Notes: generated from the letters alone by a model not told the origin. A DNA stretch of 29,069 bases from JAVBQU01 sp031548675 (GCA_031548675.1 JAVBQU010000195.1:1-29069); one strand, 5' to 3'; counted from the stretch's first letter, positions 9,109-18,074 are shown. Numbers and translations are program-made.

Positions 9109-9903
9109 ATGGGACAGCACACTTTGTCAAATATACATCCTGATGCAAAAATAGGAAAGAATGTAGTTATTGATTCATTTGTAACTATATCAAAAGATGT
9201 TGAAATTGGTGACAATACTTGGATTGGACCCAATGTAGTAATTATGGATGGAGCCCGGATTGGAAAAAATTGCCAGATTTTTCCCGGAGCAGTAATTTCT
9301 GCCATTCCTCAAGACCTGAAATATAATGGAGAGCCTACGCTTGTTGTTATCGGAGATAATAATATTATCCGCGAATATGTTACTATTAATAAAGGAACTG
9401 TTGCCGAAAAAGGTATTGGAAAAACTGTTTTAGGCAATAATAATATGTTGATGGCATATACGCATGTTGCCCATGATTGTGTAATAGGAAATCATTGCGT
9501 GTTGGCAAACGGAACTACGCTTGCAGGTCATATTACTATTCATGATTGGGCAATAACCGGAGGACTTTCTGCTATTTTGCAATTTAGCACCATAGGGTCT
9601 CATGTTATTTTAGCAGGAGGTTCGTTGGTAAATAAAGATGTTCCGCCCTTTGTAAAAGCTGCCCGTTTCCCGATTTCTTACGATGGTGTTAATATTATCG
9701 GCTTAAAGAGAAGAGGATTTTCTGACGAGAAAATACAAGAAATACAGGATATATATCGTACAATTTATCAAAAAGGACTTAACGTAAGCCAAGCAATGGC
9801 GGCAGTAGAACAAGAACACCCTGTATCTCCGGAGAGAGATGAAATTTTGAACTTTATAAAAAATTCTTCTCTGGGAATCATGAAGAATATTGGCAGCAAG
9901 TAG
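9109..9903 (+). CDS. lpxA: UDP-N-acetylglucosamine acyltransferase LpxA
   Basis: Left-handed beta-helix acyltransferase that adds the first 3-hydroxyacyl chain to UDP-GlcNAc in lipid A synthesis; its product is the LpxC substrate. Hexapeptide repeats ([I/V]GxxxxI type) run through about residues 10-190. The catalytic His is H122 in AHDC, matching E. coli H125 in HDC. A helical C-terminal tail follows. At 264 aa it is of normal length. Unlike the usual direct lpxC/fabZ-lpxA junction, it is separated from fabZ by a terminator and a promoter. The deacetylase-like gene starts 3 bases after its stop and is probably co-transcribed. Confidence 0.95.
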   Translation: MGQHTLSNIHPDAKIGKNVVIDSFVTISKDVEIGDNTWIGPNVVIMDGARIGKNCQIFPGAVISAIPQDLKYNGEPTLVVIGDNNIIREYVTINKGTVAEKGIGKTVLGNNNMLMAYTHVAHDCVIGNHCVLANGTTLAGHITIHDWAITGGLSAILQFSTIGSHVILAGGSLVNKDVPPFVKAARFPISYDGVNIIGLKRRGFSDEKIQEIQDIYRTIYQKGLNVSQAMAAVEQEHPVSPERDEILNFIKNSSLGIMKNIGSK

Positions 9904-9905
9904 CA

Positions 9906-11210
9906 ATGCTCCTTATTTATACTCCAAAACTTACCCATAGAATTCAATATATTTTTAGCCTTTACTTTAAAAATGTATTAAGCCTTGATTATGTAATAAC
10001 TACTGATATTGAAGAATTTTCCCGTTCGGAAAATCCGAAGTTATCTTATTGCAGCAATCCTTTGAACAATGAATTTTTTATTCAGTCCAGCCGTTTACTT
10101 TTAGAACATCGCATTACAGAGCTGGACTTATCATTTATTGACCACAATGATATAAAGGTTCCATTTCCTACTTACAATACTCAATCTGCATTTCCATTTG
10201 ATATTTTTGCTGCCGGATTTTTTCTGGTATCTCGATATGAGGAATATTTACCGTTTATACGAGACCAGCATAACCGTTTCGAGGCGAAGCAGAGCATTGC
10301 CTTTAAAGAACAATTTTTAGGGAAACCTGTAGTAAACCAATGGGCTATAGAGTTGAAAGAAAAATTGCAAAACTATTATCCCAATTTGGCTATTAAGCAA
10401 CCGGCTTACCGGTTTATCCCTACTTTTGATATAGATAATACTTTTGCATACTTACATAAGGGATTTTTTCGGGGATTAGGAGGATTTTGCTGTTCGTTAT
10501 GGCAGCAAGATTTTAAGGCAGTCAAAGAACGGTTTAAAGTAATAATTAGGAAAGAAAAAGACCCATTTGATGTATATGACTTTATGATAGATTTACAACG
10601 GAAATATAAAATAAGTCCGTTGTATTTTATATTGTTTTCTTCTTATGGAAGTTACGATAAAAATCTATCAATTAATAACTGGCATTTTCAATCGCTAATC
10701 AAACGATTAAGCGATTATGCATCAGTAGGTTTACATCCATCTTATCAATCTGCAAGTGATTTTAAAATATTGGCACAGGAGCTTGATAATTTATCCGGAG
10801 TAGTTCATAAACCAATCACACAAAGCCGCCAGCATTATTTGATGCTGAAATTACCTAATACTTATCGAAATCTGATTCATTTAGGTATTACAGATGATTA
10901 TTCTATGGGCTATGCGTCCGAAACCGGTTTTAGAGCGGGAATATGTACCCCTTTCCCATTCTACGATTTGGAGGCTGAAGAAGAAACAAAACTTATCATC
11001 CATCCATTTGGCATAATGGATACAACTGTTTTTACACATCAAAATTTATCGCAGGAGCAAGTATTTAAGCAAACACAGGCATTGATTGATGAGGTGCGAA
11101 GGGTTGATGGCACTTTTTATATGCTTTGGCACAATGAAACTTTTGCAGATAAAAATAAAAAGAAAATTTTTGAGGATATTATGGAATATGGAATTGCCGG
11201 TATTAAGTAA
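9906..11210 (+). CDS. polysaccharide deacetylase-like protein
   Basis: A 434-aa protein of the Bacteroidota polysaccharide-deacetylase group (CE4-like barrel behind an N-terminal extra domain). Visible marks are a metal-binding FDIDN at D175-D177, a conserved His in GLHPSYQS, a YASETGFRAGICTPFPFYDL segment typical of the group, and a late WHNETF. There is no signal peptide, so it should act in the cytoplasm. It begins 3 bases after lpxA, suggesting a role with envelope polysaccharide or LPS precursors, but the actual substrate cannot be read from sequence. Confidence 0.75.
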   Translation: MLLIYTPKLTHRIQYIFSLYFKNVLSLDYVITTDIEEFSRSENPKLSYCSNPLNNEFFIQSSRLLLEHRITELDLSFIDHNDIKVPFPTYNTQSAFPFDIFAAGFFLVSRYEEYLPFIRDQHNRFEAKQSIAFKEQFLGKPVVNQWAIELKEKLQNYYPNLAIKQPAYRFIPTFDIDNTFAYLHKGFFRGLGGFCCSLWQQDFKAVKERFKVIIRKEKDPFDVYDFMIDLQRKYKISPLYFILFSSYGSYDKNLSINNWHFQSLIKRLSDYASVGLHPSYQSASDFKILAQELDNLSGVVHKPITQSRQHYLMLKLPNTYRNLIHLGITDDYSMGYASETGFRAGICTPFPFYDLEAEEETKLIIHPFGIMDTTVFTHQNLSQEQVFKQTQALIDEVRRVDGTFYMLWHNETFADKNKKKIFEDIMEYGIAGIK

Positions 11211-11240
11211 AGAAGTAATAGTACTCTCAAAATAATATAG

Positions 11241-11248
11241 TAATTTTG
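11241..11248 (+). promoter_or_regulatory. -7 promoter element before porT
   Basis: TAATTTTG matches TAnnTTTG and lies 31 bases before the GTG at 11279. No TTTG is seen 19-20 bases upstream, so the match is partial. Confidence 0.4.
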
Positions 11249-11278
11249 TCGTTAAATATATTTATAATCTCTTTCAGC

Positions 11279-11992
11279 GTGAAAAAAGTCAAATATATAA
11301 TTCTATTTTTTATAGTTTTTTCGAGTATATCTGGTATCGCTCAGCATCGATATGAGAATCTCCCGCGGTTTGATAAAAAACGGGTTCGTTTTGGGTTTTT
11401 GCTGGGTTTTGAAAATTTGAATTTCCGTTTGAAAACCAATGACGATTTTGCAAAGCAGGATACTGTATTTTCGATGAATCCGGAATCTTCGCCCGGATTT
11501 CAAATAGGGATATATAGTTGTTTAAAAATTCTTCCCAATAATCTGGATTTACGTTTTGTCCCTTCAATTACGTTTGGAAATAGAGGAATAAATTATGGGA
11601 TAAGAACCCCGAAGTCGGAAATTTTTTATGTTACAAAATCGATAGAAGCAACTACCGTAAATTTTCCTTTAGATTTAAAATTTATTACACTTCGTTTAAC
11701 CAATGCAAGAGGTTATTTATTAGCAGGAACGCAATATAGCGTAGATATTATCCAGAAAAAGAAGAAAGAAAACGACAATCTTGATGAATATCATCTTAAA
11801 ACTGAAAAATCAGACTTTTCTTATTCTTTCGGAGGCGGCTTTGAATTTTACCTTACTCTTTTTAAACTTACAACTGAGGCTAAAGTTTCTTTTGGGGTAA
11901 ATGATTTATTACAACATGATAATACCGTTTATACGAGATATATAAACTCATTAAAATCCAGAACTTTTCAAATTTCGTTTATCTTTGAATAG
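11279..11992 (+). CDS. porT: type IX secretion system protein PorT
   Basis: An outer-membrane beta-barrel protein of T9SS, needed in Porphyromonas gingivalis for secretion of CTD-bearing proteins. After a signal peptide ending near GIAQ come HRYENLPRFDKKRVRFGFLL, as in PorT proteins, and alternating amphipathic strands that close with an aromatic C-terminal residue (SFIFE). I chose the GTG at 11279 (reads MKKVKYIILFF), giving 237 aa. The TTG at 11246 would add 11 residues but lies on a TAATTTTG promoter element (11241-11248). The next gene starts 5 bases after the stop. A T9SS cargo protease is encoded in the same window. Confidence 0.83.
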   Translation: MKKVKYIILFFIVFSSISGIAQHRYENLPRFDKKRVRFGFLLGFENLNFRLKTNDDFAKQDTVFSMNPESSPGFQIGIYSCLKILPNNLDLRFVPSITFGNRGINYGIRTPKSEIFYVTKSIEATTVNFPLDLKFITLRLTNARGYLLAGTQYSVDIIQKKKKENDNLDEYHLKTEKSDFSYSFGGGFEFYLTLFKLTTEAKVSFGVNDLLQHDNTVYTRYINSLKSRTFQISFIFE

Positions 11993-11997
11993 TAAAT

Positions 11998-12540
11998 ATG
12001 TCGGGCAGCAAAGTAGTAATAGGATCTTTCAATTTGGATGATGAGGAATTGTATAAATACAGATTTCTAGGAATATCCTGTGCTTCTCCTGCCTATAAAT
12101 TTATCCACGATTTTAATACAGCTTTTGAGATTAATCTGGCAAAAAAAGATGATATCTCTGTTCTGATTAGAATGAAAAAAAACAATGAAGCTGTACCATC
12201 CCTTTTCCCCGAAGAAACAGAAATTTCTGTCAGATTTCCATTTTACTACTGGGAAGGGAATGAATTTGAGAAAGTGGCAATCATTCGAAATTTTAATGGA
12301 GAAATTAAATTGTATAAAAAGAAAAATTTTGTACTCGATTATGTTTTAGCCGTTTTTGGTTCGTCGGATGCAGAAAAACGAATGCAGGATTTTGCAAAAC
12401 GCCTAACCGAAATACCTGATTTGCAGCGGATATTTGAATTGGATTTTTTAAAGCCCTCTGTTATAAATGATTTGATTATAGATTTGGATGAACATGTAAC
12501 TATAATTGAAAAAGAGGAAAAAACTGCCGGTTATGAGTAA
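11998..12540 (+). CDS. IPExxxVDY family protein
   Basis: A 180-aa protein resembling a small Bacteroidota-specific family of unknown function, the IPExxxVDY group. It shows the family layout: an acidic N-terminal FNLDDEELYKYRFLGISCAS stretch, a middle Tyr/Trp strand region (FPFYYWEG), a KNFVLDYVLAVFG segment where the named motif sits, and a helical IPDLQRIFELD tail. The name-giving IPE is not kept; the motif region reads YKKKNFVLDY. There is no signal peptide. It follows porT by 5 bases and overlaps thpR by 8 bases, so all three are probably translated from one message. Confidence 0.62.
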   Translation: MSGSKVVIGSFNLDDEELYKYRFLGISCASPAYKFIHDFNTAFEINLAKKDDISVLIRMKKNNEAVPSLFPEETEISVRFPFYYWEGNEFEKVAIIRNFNGEIKLYKKKNFVLDYVLAVFGSSDAEKRMQDFAKRLTEIPDLQRIFELDFLKPSVINDLIIDLDEHVTIIEKEEKTAGYE

Positions 12541-13093
12541 ACGGCTTTTTATAGCTACTCAAATCTTTTTAGAGCCTCAATTTACAGATATTTATAAGCA
12601 AATTAGAGAAATGCTCAAGCATGATAAAATAAGCTGGCAAAACCTGCAAAATACTCATATTACGTATAAATTTTTGGGAGATGTGCAGGAAAGTAAAATT
12701 CCTGAAATTTTGGCTCAAATGGAACTGGCTGTTGAAAATATTCTGGAATTTAGAATTGAAATTAATAGAGTAGGAATTTTTGGAAGCCGCTACGAACCTA
12801 AAGTAATTTGGATGGGAGTGCAAGAAAATGAGATGCTTATGCAATTGGCAAAAAGTATACGCTTAAGCATGCATAGGATTGGATTTGAGATGACAAGAGA
12901 AAATTTTGTTCCTCATTTTACGATAGGTCGTATAGCTAAAATTCATGATAAGAAACTTTTAGAAAGTACAATCAATAAATATCAGAATATTCATATTCAG
13001 TCGAATATTATTTCCAAAATTTCGCTTTATGAAAGTATTTTGCATAAAACAGGAGCAGAGCATATTGAAATCGGAAATGTGAAATTGAAATGA
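12533..13093 (+). CDS. thpR: RNA 2',3'-cyclic phosphodiesterase ThpR
   Basis: A 2H phosphoesterase of the LigT/ThpR family that opens 2',3'-cyclic phosphates on RNA ends. The two HxT catalytic motifs are at H42-T44 (NTHITYKFLGD) and H128-T130 (FVPHFTIGRI), about 85 residues apart as expected. I chose ATG 12533 (MSKRLFIATQ), which lies inside ATGAGTAA and overlaps the stop of the previous gene. An upstream in-frame ATG at 12506 would add only a lysine-rich stretch from the coding overlap. The length is 186 aa. Confidence 0.9.
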   Translation: MSKRLFIATQIFLEPQFTDIYKQIREMLKHDKISWQNLQNTHITYKFLGDVQESKIPEILAQMELAVENILEFRIEINRVGIFGSRYEPKVIWMGVQENEMLMQLAKSIRLSMHRIGFEMTRENFVPHFTIGRIAKIHDKKLLESTINKYQNIHIQSNIISKISLYESILHKTGAEHIEIGNVKLK

Positions 13094-13109
13094 TGCATAA
13101 ATAAGTTTG
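13078..13109 (+). promoter_or_regulatory. promoter before the TonB-C-like gene
   Basis: TAAGTTTG at 13102-13109 matches TAnnTTTG, with TGTG (three of four bases of TTTG) exactly 20 bases upstream at 13078-13081. The expected transcript starts about 90 bases before the ATG at 13210. Confidence 0.45.
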
Positions 13110-13209
13110 TTGCAGGCAATGTCAGACAAAATTACAATCTAATAATTTTAGAGAAAATGATTTGACTAAGTTTCATGAATTGAAAGACAACATAGGAATA
13201 ATTAAAACT

Positions 13210-14010
13210 ATGAATAGATTTTGTGTAATATTATTACTGATATTATTATCATGTAACAATGTAAGTGCATGTTGGATTTCGGGGAAAGTTATTCGTTATA
13301 ATTATGACAGTCCTGCAAAAGGCGTTGCTGTTACAATTAAGGAAACTCTTAAAGGAACAACTACAGATATTGATGGAAATTATCGGATAGAAGCTGATTC
13401 TTCGAATACAACAATAGTTTTTTCATATCGGGACTATGAACCTCAAGAGATAAATATTGGAAATGATTCTATTATAAATGTGGTTTTAATGGAATCTGAT
13501 ATTCAATTAGTTGGATTTTTCGTTCATGCCACAGTTTTTTTTGAAACAAAAGAGACATGGATAAGAGATACAATCAGAATAAAAAAGTTCAGAATACATA
13601 AATTTAAAATATCTAGGTTTGAAGAACACATAAGAATATATCCGAAAATAGAAGAAGAACGATGGCATTTAATAAAAGTTGAAAAGCATTGGGATGGTAG
13701 AGAGTCCCCGAATATATTCAAATATATATTTGACAGCATAAATTATCCAGAGGTATCGGCTTGCAATGGAATTGAAGGTAACGTTTATGTTCGTTTTAAA
13801 ATTGACTTAGACGGAAATTTAGAAATCATTAAAATAATACGAGGATTTGATGAACGGATTAATAAAGAAATATTTTCTGCATTTCGGTCAGCACCCAAAT
13901 TAACAGATTACGAATTAAAACAAATTAAAAGGGGTAACCCCAAATATTATACTGGAATTTTTCTTTTGCCAATAAAATTCAGAATAACCAGGGTAGATAA
14001 ATTGGAATGA
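13210..14010 (+). CDS. exported protein with carboxypeptidase-regulatory-like and TonB-C-like domains
   Basis: A 266-aa exported protein. The N-terminus is a short hydrophobic signal with LLSC at residues 12-15, which could be a lipobox. Residues about 22-100 look like the carboxypeptidase-regulatory-like beta-sandwich (ISGKVIRY, then GTTTDIDGNYRI) common at the start of Bacteroidota outer-membrane proteins. The C-terminal third (YPEVSACNGIEGNVYVRFKI, then DGNLEIIKIIRGFD) resembles a TonB C-terminal domain. No trans-envelope linker or barrel is present, so it is not a TonB energiser or receptor itself. I use ATG 13210, not the TTG at 13162. Exact role unknown. Confidence 0.7.
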   Translation: MNRFCVILLLILLSCNNVSACWISGKVIRYNYDSPAKGVAVTIKETLKGTTTDIDGNYRIEADSSNTTIVFSYRDYEPQEINIGNDSIINVVLMESDIQLVGFFVHATVFFETKETWIRDTIRIKKFRIHKFKISRFEEHIRIYPKIEEERWHLIKVEKHWDGRESPNIFKYIFDSINYPEVSACNGIEGNVYVRFKIDLDGNLEIIKIIRGFDERINKEIFSAFRSAPKLTDYELKQIKRGNPKYYTGIFLLPIKFRITRVDKLE

Positions 14011-14059
14011 AGTATTTGATAAAAACACAGCCTGCAACCAAATAAATAACTCAAACATA

Positions 14060-15739
14060 ATGAAAAAACATCTATTACTTTTTACCTTATTAGTTTTCAG
14101 TATTTCCCTTTTTGCCAAAGATTTAAAAAAAGGAGGAACGATTACTTACACAAGTTATAATCAAGGTACATTGGTCGAAGGTTCAAAAACTACTTTAGAA
14201 TATTCTAAAAACCAAGCCCAGATTACCGAATCCAATGAAATGCAGAAAATTGTTCCGGGCTATCCGTCATCTACCGTTTATATTGATTTTGCCAACAAGC
14301 AGGTAATAAGTCATTCCACATTGAAAGATGCAAAAAAAATCTATTCTGCATCCGATTTAAAGTATGCTCAATTTGAATTTCTGAATGAGACCGAAAAAAT
14401 ATTGGGCTACGAATGCAAAAAAGCCAAAATATCTATCAATTCTAACACTATTGAAGTTTGGTACACCGACCAGCTTTCTATCAAAGGTTCGTGCATGGCA
14501 GGTTTGATGGTCGAAAATGCGGTTATCCTCAAATATTTACGCAACGGAAGTTCAGAGCAAAGAGCTACACAGATAGATTTTTTCAAACAAGACAAAAATA
14601 TTATTCCTGCTGATTTGGGTACAAAATTAGAAGGTAAAGAATATCGAACCGCAGTATCTCAAAGTTTTTTGATTAATATCAATGTTTTTGATAACGAAAA
14701 AATCTGCTGGGATAAAATGCCCGAAAATCCATCATTAGAATCAGGGCAAACTTTACATTTTGGAGGTGGAACTTTGATTTTGAAAAAGGTAAAACTTCCT
14801 AAGGATGCTTACAAATATTCTATTTTTGCCGAGCTTATCCAGCGTTCAAACGGCGATGCTTACGACCGCACCGGAAGTGTTTTTGTGATTCCTACCGATA
14901 AGCAAAAATCGTTTTTAGATGCTTTGCAAAAAGGCATGGATGCTGTGCCGATGTTCACAGCCAAAGACGGAACCAAATTTGCCGGAGCTATCTCTGATGA
15001 AAACTATAGTCCGGTAGTTGAACTTATGCGGTTTTTTACGTCGTTCGGCGTAAGTCATTTCAACGATAGGTTGGCGATTCCCGGAATCGAATGGAGAGAT
15101 TCATCGGTATTTAAAGAAAATGTAAGTTATCTTACACCATTGCTTACAGAGGAGGCTATTATTGGTGTTTATATCGGCAATTATGATAAAGGCGGACATA
15201 AAATAAGCCTCAATCTTCGCTATTATCCCAATGGCGAAACAGAAAAACCCAAAACATGGATTTATCCGTTGTTTTGCACAACCAATATTTTGGAAATGGG
15301 CGGACAAGGCTATGCTTCCATTTTCGGAACCGATTCGCTAACAGTAACACTGAATGTTCCTGAAGATGTCAAAAATCCTGTTTTATATTACCTCTCTACC
15401 GGACATGGCGGCTGGGGCGGAGGCGATGAATTTAATCCGAAAGAAAATTCATTTTTGTTGAATGGAAATAAATTCTTTGCCTATACTCCTTGGCGTGACG
15501 ATTGTGCTACCTACCGTGAATACAATCCTGTTTCGGGCAATTTCTGGAATGGCTTGTCTTCTTCCGATTTCAGTCGTTCAGGCTGGTGTCCGGGAACAAT
15601 TACCAATCCGGTACGCATTCCGCTGTCCGATTTAAAAGCCGGAAAAAATGTAATTCAAGTTGCCATTCCGCAAGGCAAACCCGAAGGGAGCAGCATCAGC
15701 TATTGGAATATTTCGGGAGTGATAGTAGGAGAACGCTAA
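14060..15739 (+). CDS. PNGase F-like N-glycosidase with N-terminal accessory domain
   Basis: A 559-aa exported protein with signal peptide MKKHLLLFTLLVFSISLFA. Residues about 21-190 resemble the GLPGLI-type fold (EKILGYECKKAKI, then WYTDQLSIKGS), a beta-rich domain of Bacteroidota exported proteins. Residues about 200-559 look like the two jelly-roll domains of PNGase F, which cuts N-glycans from asparagine. HGGWGGGDEF matches the PNGase F segment around its catalytic Glu206, placing that residue at E457. SGWCPGTITNPVRI matches the family's AGWCPG motif, and the first jelly roll has IEWRDSSVF where the catalytic Asp region should be. Bacteroides and Elizabethkingia PNGases also have an extra N-terminal domain. 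No T9SS tail is visible. Fold confident; activity inferred. Confidence 0.78.
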   Translation: MKKHLLLFTLLVFSISLFAKDLKKGGTITYTSYNQGTLVEGSKTTLEYSKNQAQITESNEMQKIVPGYPSSTVYIDFANKQVISHSTLKDAKKIYSASDLKYAQFEFLNETEKILGYECKKAKISINSNTIEVWYTDQLSIKGSCMAGLMVENAVILKYLRNGSSEQRATQIDFFKQDKNIIPADLGTKLEGKEYRTAVSQSFLININVFDNEKICWDKMPENPSLESGQTLHFGGGTLILKKVKLPKDAYKYSIFAELIQRSNGDAYDRTGSVFVIPTDKQKSFLDALQKGMDAVPMFTAKDGTKFAGAISDENYSPVVELMRFFTSFGVSHFNDRLAIPGIEWRDSSVFKENVSYLTPLLTEEAIIGVYIGNYDKGGHKISLNLRYYPNGETEKPKTWIYPLFCTTNILEMGGQGYASIFGTDSLTVTLNVPEDVKNPVLYYLSTGHGGWGGGDEFNPKENSFLLNGNKFFAYTPWRDDCATYREYNPVSGNFWNGLSSSDFSRSGWCPGTITNPVRIPLSDLKAGKNVIQVAIPQGKPEGSSISYWNISGVIVGER

Positions 15740-15760
15740 TTAAAGGAGGAAGGAAAAGTT

Positions 15761-16237
15761 TTAAAGCATCTTCAGAATATATTTCTCAATAGCTTCGGGC
15801 GTTTTTATGGAGGCAAATCGTTTAATGGTTTTACCATCACGTGAAATCAAGAATTTGGTAAAATTCCATTTGATAGAAGAAGTAAACCATCCGCCGGCTT
15901 TTTTCTTGAGAAATTTATAAATAGGAGTTGCATTATCACCATTCACTTCTATTTTTTGCATCAAAGGAAAAGTAACGCCGAAATTTACTTCGCAAAACGA
16001 AGCAATTTCTTCATCGCTACCAGGTTCTTGGTGTCCAAATTGATCGCAAGGAAATCCAACAATAACCAAACCTTGATTTTGGAATTTTTTGTACAAGGCC
16101 TCCAGTCCTTTGTATTGCGGTGTAAAACCGCATTTGCTGGCTGTATTTACAATTAATAATACTTTTCCTTCAAGTTGTTTGAAATCAAAAATATTTCCTT
16201 GATTATCGGTTACAATAAAGTCATAGATGGTTTGCAT
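15761..16237 (-). CDS. glutathione peroxidase (thiol type)
   Basis: Thiol peroxidase of the glutathione peroxidase fold, reducing hydrogen and organic peroxides, in bacteria usually with thioredoxin. The active-site tetrad is C36 (NTASKCGFTPQY), Q70 (FGHQEPG), W124 and N125 (KWNFTKFL). Cysteine replaces the selenocysteine of some animal enzymes. I start at ATG 16237 (MQTIYDF), 158 aa. An upstream in-frame ATG at 16387 would add 50 residues with no family resemblance. It is convergent with the PNGase-like gene and divergent from the nucleotidyltransferase gene. Confidence 0.93.
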   Translation of the reverse strand: MQTIYDFIVTDNQGNIFDFKQLEGKVLLIVNTASKCGFTPQYKGLEALYKKFQNQGLVIVGFPCDQFGHQEPGSDEEIASFCEVNFGVTFPLMQKIEVNGDNATPIYKFLKKKAGGWFTSSIKWNFTKFLISRDGKTIKRFASIKTPEAIEKYILKML

Positions 16238-16302
16238 AACTTTGTTTTTATAGTTCAAAAAAGGAAAACAACTCAAGTATATTTTTTGTTTCCGACTTGG
16301 AA

Positions 16303-16310
16303 TACCTTTG
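16303..16310 (+). promoter_or_regulatory. -7 promoter element before nucleotidyltransferase
   Basis: TACCTTTG, followed by CATCG, matches TAnnTTTG and lies 67 bases before the ATG at 16378, in the region shared with the divergent peroxidase gene. No TTTG lies at the standard spacing. Confidence 0.45.
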
Positions 16311-16377
16311 CATCGAGTAGAATTGAAAATTCCGTTCCAAATAATAAAAAATAATCTTGAAATAAATTCATAAAAGC

Positions 16378-17103
16378 ATGAAAGCAATGATTTTGGCGGC
16401 AGGCTTAGGAACCCGCCTTAAAGAATATACGGCAAATAAGCCCAAAGCTTTGGTAGAAGTAAACGGAAAACCTTTGCTGGTATGGGCTATAGAGAATGTG
16501 GTTAGCTATGGATTTGACGATATTATTGTGAATGCACATTATTTTTCGGAACAAGTAATAACCTATCTGCAAACGCATAATTTTAACGCACGTATCAGCG
16601 TTTCTGACGAAAGCGATGAATTATTGGATACCGGCGGAGGATTGTTGAAAGCTCAAAATTTCTTTGATGATTATAAGCCTTTCTTGGTATATAATGTAGA
16701 TGTGTTTTCGAAAATTGATTTACAAGATATGCTCAATTTTCATTTAAAAAATAATGCTATGGCGACATTAGCGGTAAGCAACCGCCAAACAAGCCGTTAT
16801 TTTGAATTTTTAGAAAATAATGAATTGGTTGGATGGAAAAATATTTCAACAGGAGAAGAAGTAAAATCTAAGAAATCATTATTACCGATACATTTATTGG
16901 CTTTTAGCGGCATACAAATTGTTTCGCCTGATATTTTCGCAAAAATCACACTAAAAGGTAAATTTTCTTTGACTTCTTTATATTTGGAGTTGGCCAAACA
17001 GTACCCTATTTTGGGATATAAGCATAAACCTGATTTATGGATGGATTTAGGCAAGCCCGAACAGCTGGAAGCAGCCAAAGAGTTTTATCTGGTTGGTAAG
17101 TAA
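16378..17103 (+). CDS. sugar-1-phosphate nucleotidyltransferase
   Basis: A 241-aa NTP-transferase-fold enzyme that joins a nucleotide to a sugar 1-phosphate. The N-terminal nucleotide-binding loop MILAAGLGTRL with the following KPKALVEVNGKP is diagnostic. DTGGG and a metal-binding Asp in VYNVDVF follow, and the C-terminus has WMDLGKPEQLEAA. The closest named relatives are MurNAc-1-phosphate uridylyltransferase (MurU, cell-wall recycling) and mannose-1-phosphate guanylyltransferase. The motifs do not decide between them, and no AmgK-like kinase neighbour is present in the window to support MurU. It is convergent with the rhomboid gene. Confidence 0.8.
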   Translation: MKAMILAAGLGTRLKEYTANKPKALVEVNGKPLLVWAIENVVSYGFDDIIVNAHYFSEQVITYLQTHNFNARISVSDESDELLDTGGGLLKAQNFFDDYKPFLVYNVDVFSKIDLQDMLNFHLKNNAMATLAVSNRQTSRYFEFLENNELVGWKNISTGEEVKSKKSLLPIHLLAFSGIQIVSPDIFAKITLKGKFSLTSLYLELAKQYPILGYKHKPDLWMDLGKPEQLEAAKEFYLVGK

Positions 17104-17143
17104 ATAAGATACAATGTACAAGCGTGTCATAGCATAATAACTG

Positions 17144-17833
17144 TCATATATTTTCTGATTCCTTGTTTATCGTTTCATTTGTAGTCCCTTTCATCCAATA
17201 GGGTTCATCTTCCGAATTGGGTTCATCTTCCTCCTCTTCAGGAGGAAATTCTTTGCGTTGAGGACCTTCTTTTCTAAAATAAAAGGCAGCTACTATTCCG
17301 GCTAAAGCTCCGGTAAGATGGCATTCCCACGAAATATTTTTGCCCTGATAAAAATCAGGAAAAAATCCCCAAATTACGCTTCCATAAAGAAATATGATCA
17401 GAAAAGAGAAAAACATCATTTGTATTTCTTTTTTGATGAACGCCGATATTACCAAAAAGAATATCAATCCATACACCAATCCGCTTGCCCCGATATGATA
17501 CGCAGGACGTGCAAAAAACCATGCCCACAAGCCGCTCAGAAAATAAATAAAAAAGAAAATAACCCACGATTTTTTAGGGTAATAATACCATAAACCTGAA
17601 AGAAGTAACCAAATGGGCATAGTATTCGAAATCAAGTGTTCCCAATCTCCATGAATAAACGGCATGGTAATGATTCCGATTAACCCTTTTAGATTCAATG
17701 GATGAAGACCCCATTTCGCAAATGAATAATTGAAATAAACCTGTATACCTTGGCTCAGCCAAAGCATAGCTACAAAAAAAGTAGGAAATATAATGCTGTG
17801 CAGTACCCTTTGTTTTTCTTGCTGAAGTTCCAT
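17144..17833 (-). CDS. rhomboid family intramembrane serine protease
   Basis: A 229-aa membrane protease that cleaves within or near transmembrane segments. The catalytic dyad is S117 in HIGASGLVYG and H172 in ECHLTGALAG. The HxxxN pair (H66, N70 in WEHLISN) that stabilises the oxyanion is present, and about six hydrophobic helices fit the bacterial core fold. The tail from about residue 187 is highly acidic (PPEEEEDEPNSEDEP) and probably cytoplasmic. I start at ATG 17833 (MELQQEKQRV), not the in-frame ATG at 17884. A TATTTTTG -7 element lies just upstream on this strand (17852-17859). Confidence 0.9.
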   Translation of the reverse strand: MELQQEKQRVLHSIIFPTFFVAMLWLSQGIQVYFNYSFAKWGLHPLNLKGLIGIITMPFIHGDWEHLISNTMPIWLLLSGLWYYYPKKSWVIFFFIYFLSGLWAWFFARPAYHIGASGLVYGLIFFLVISAFIKKEIQMMFFSFLIIFLYGSVIWGFFPDFYQGKNISWECHLTGALAGIVAAFYFRKEGPQRKEFPPEEEEDEPNSEDEPYWMKGTTNETINKESENI

Positions 17834-17851
17834 GTAAGAAATTTTATTATG

Positions 17852-17859
17852 CAAAAATA
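17852..17859 (-). promoter_or_regulatory. -7 promoter element before rhomboid gene
   Basis: On the minus strand this reads TATTTTTG, matching TAnnTTTG, 18 bases before the start codon at 17833. It supports that start over the one at 17884. The upstream TTTG element is weak. Confidence 0.45.
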
Positions 17860-18036
17860 TAGATAATATTTGATTGATATACAATGAAAAATCTATATTA
17901 CTATGTTATTGTTCCGTATTTTTATTTGAGAGAGTAAAATGAGGTGTCTTTTTGCTTGTCTCTCCCCATCTATCTATAATTCACTTAATGGAATCAGAAC
18001 AATTGAACCAGCCGAAGGTTTTTATCCGTGAAATAG

Positions 18037-18068
18037 TTTGAGTATTCAAGCAAAATCAGGTAACTTTG
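18037..18068 (+). promoter_or_regulatory. orphan consensus promoter
   Basis: TTTG at 18037-18040, a 20-base spacer, and TAACTTTG at 18061-18068 match the Bacteroidota promoter consensus exactly. No plus-strand gene lies downstream: the next structure is the terminator 130 bases later, and the next gene is antisense. Confidence 0.6.
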
Positions 18069-18074
18069 CAAAAT

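Noticed and set aside
11246..11278. TTG start for porT
   Set aside because: It lies on the TAATTTTG element; the GTG at 11279 gives a standard Lys-rich signal peptide start.
13162..13209. TTG start of the TonB-C-like protein
   Set aside because: It puts 16 hydrophilic residues before the signal sequence; ATG 13210 starts directly at the signal.
16238..16387. 50-residue N-terminal extension of glutathione peroxidase
   Set aside because: The added sequence has no family match and overlaps the promoter and start of the divergent gene.
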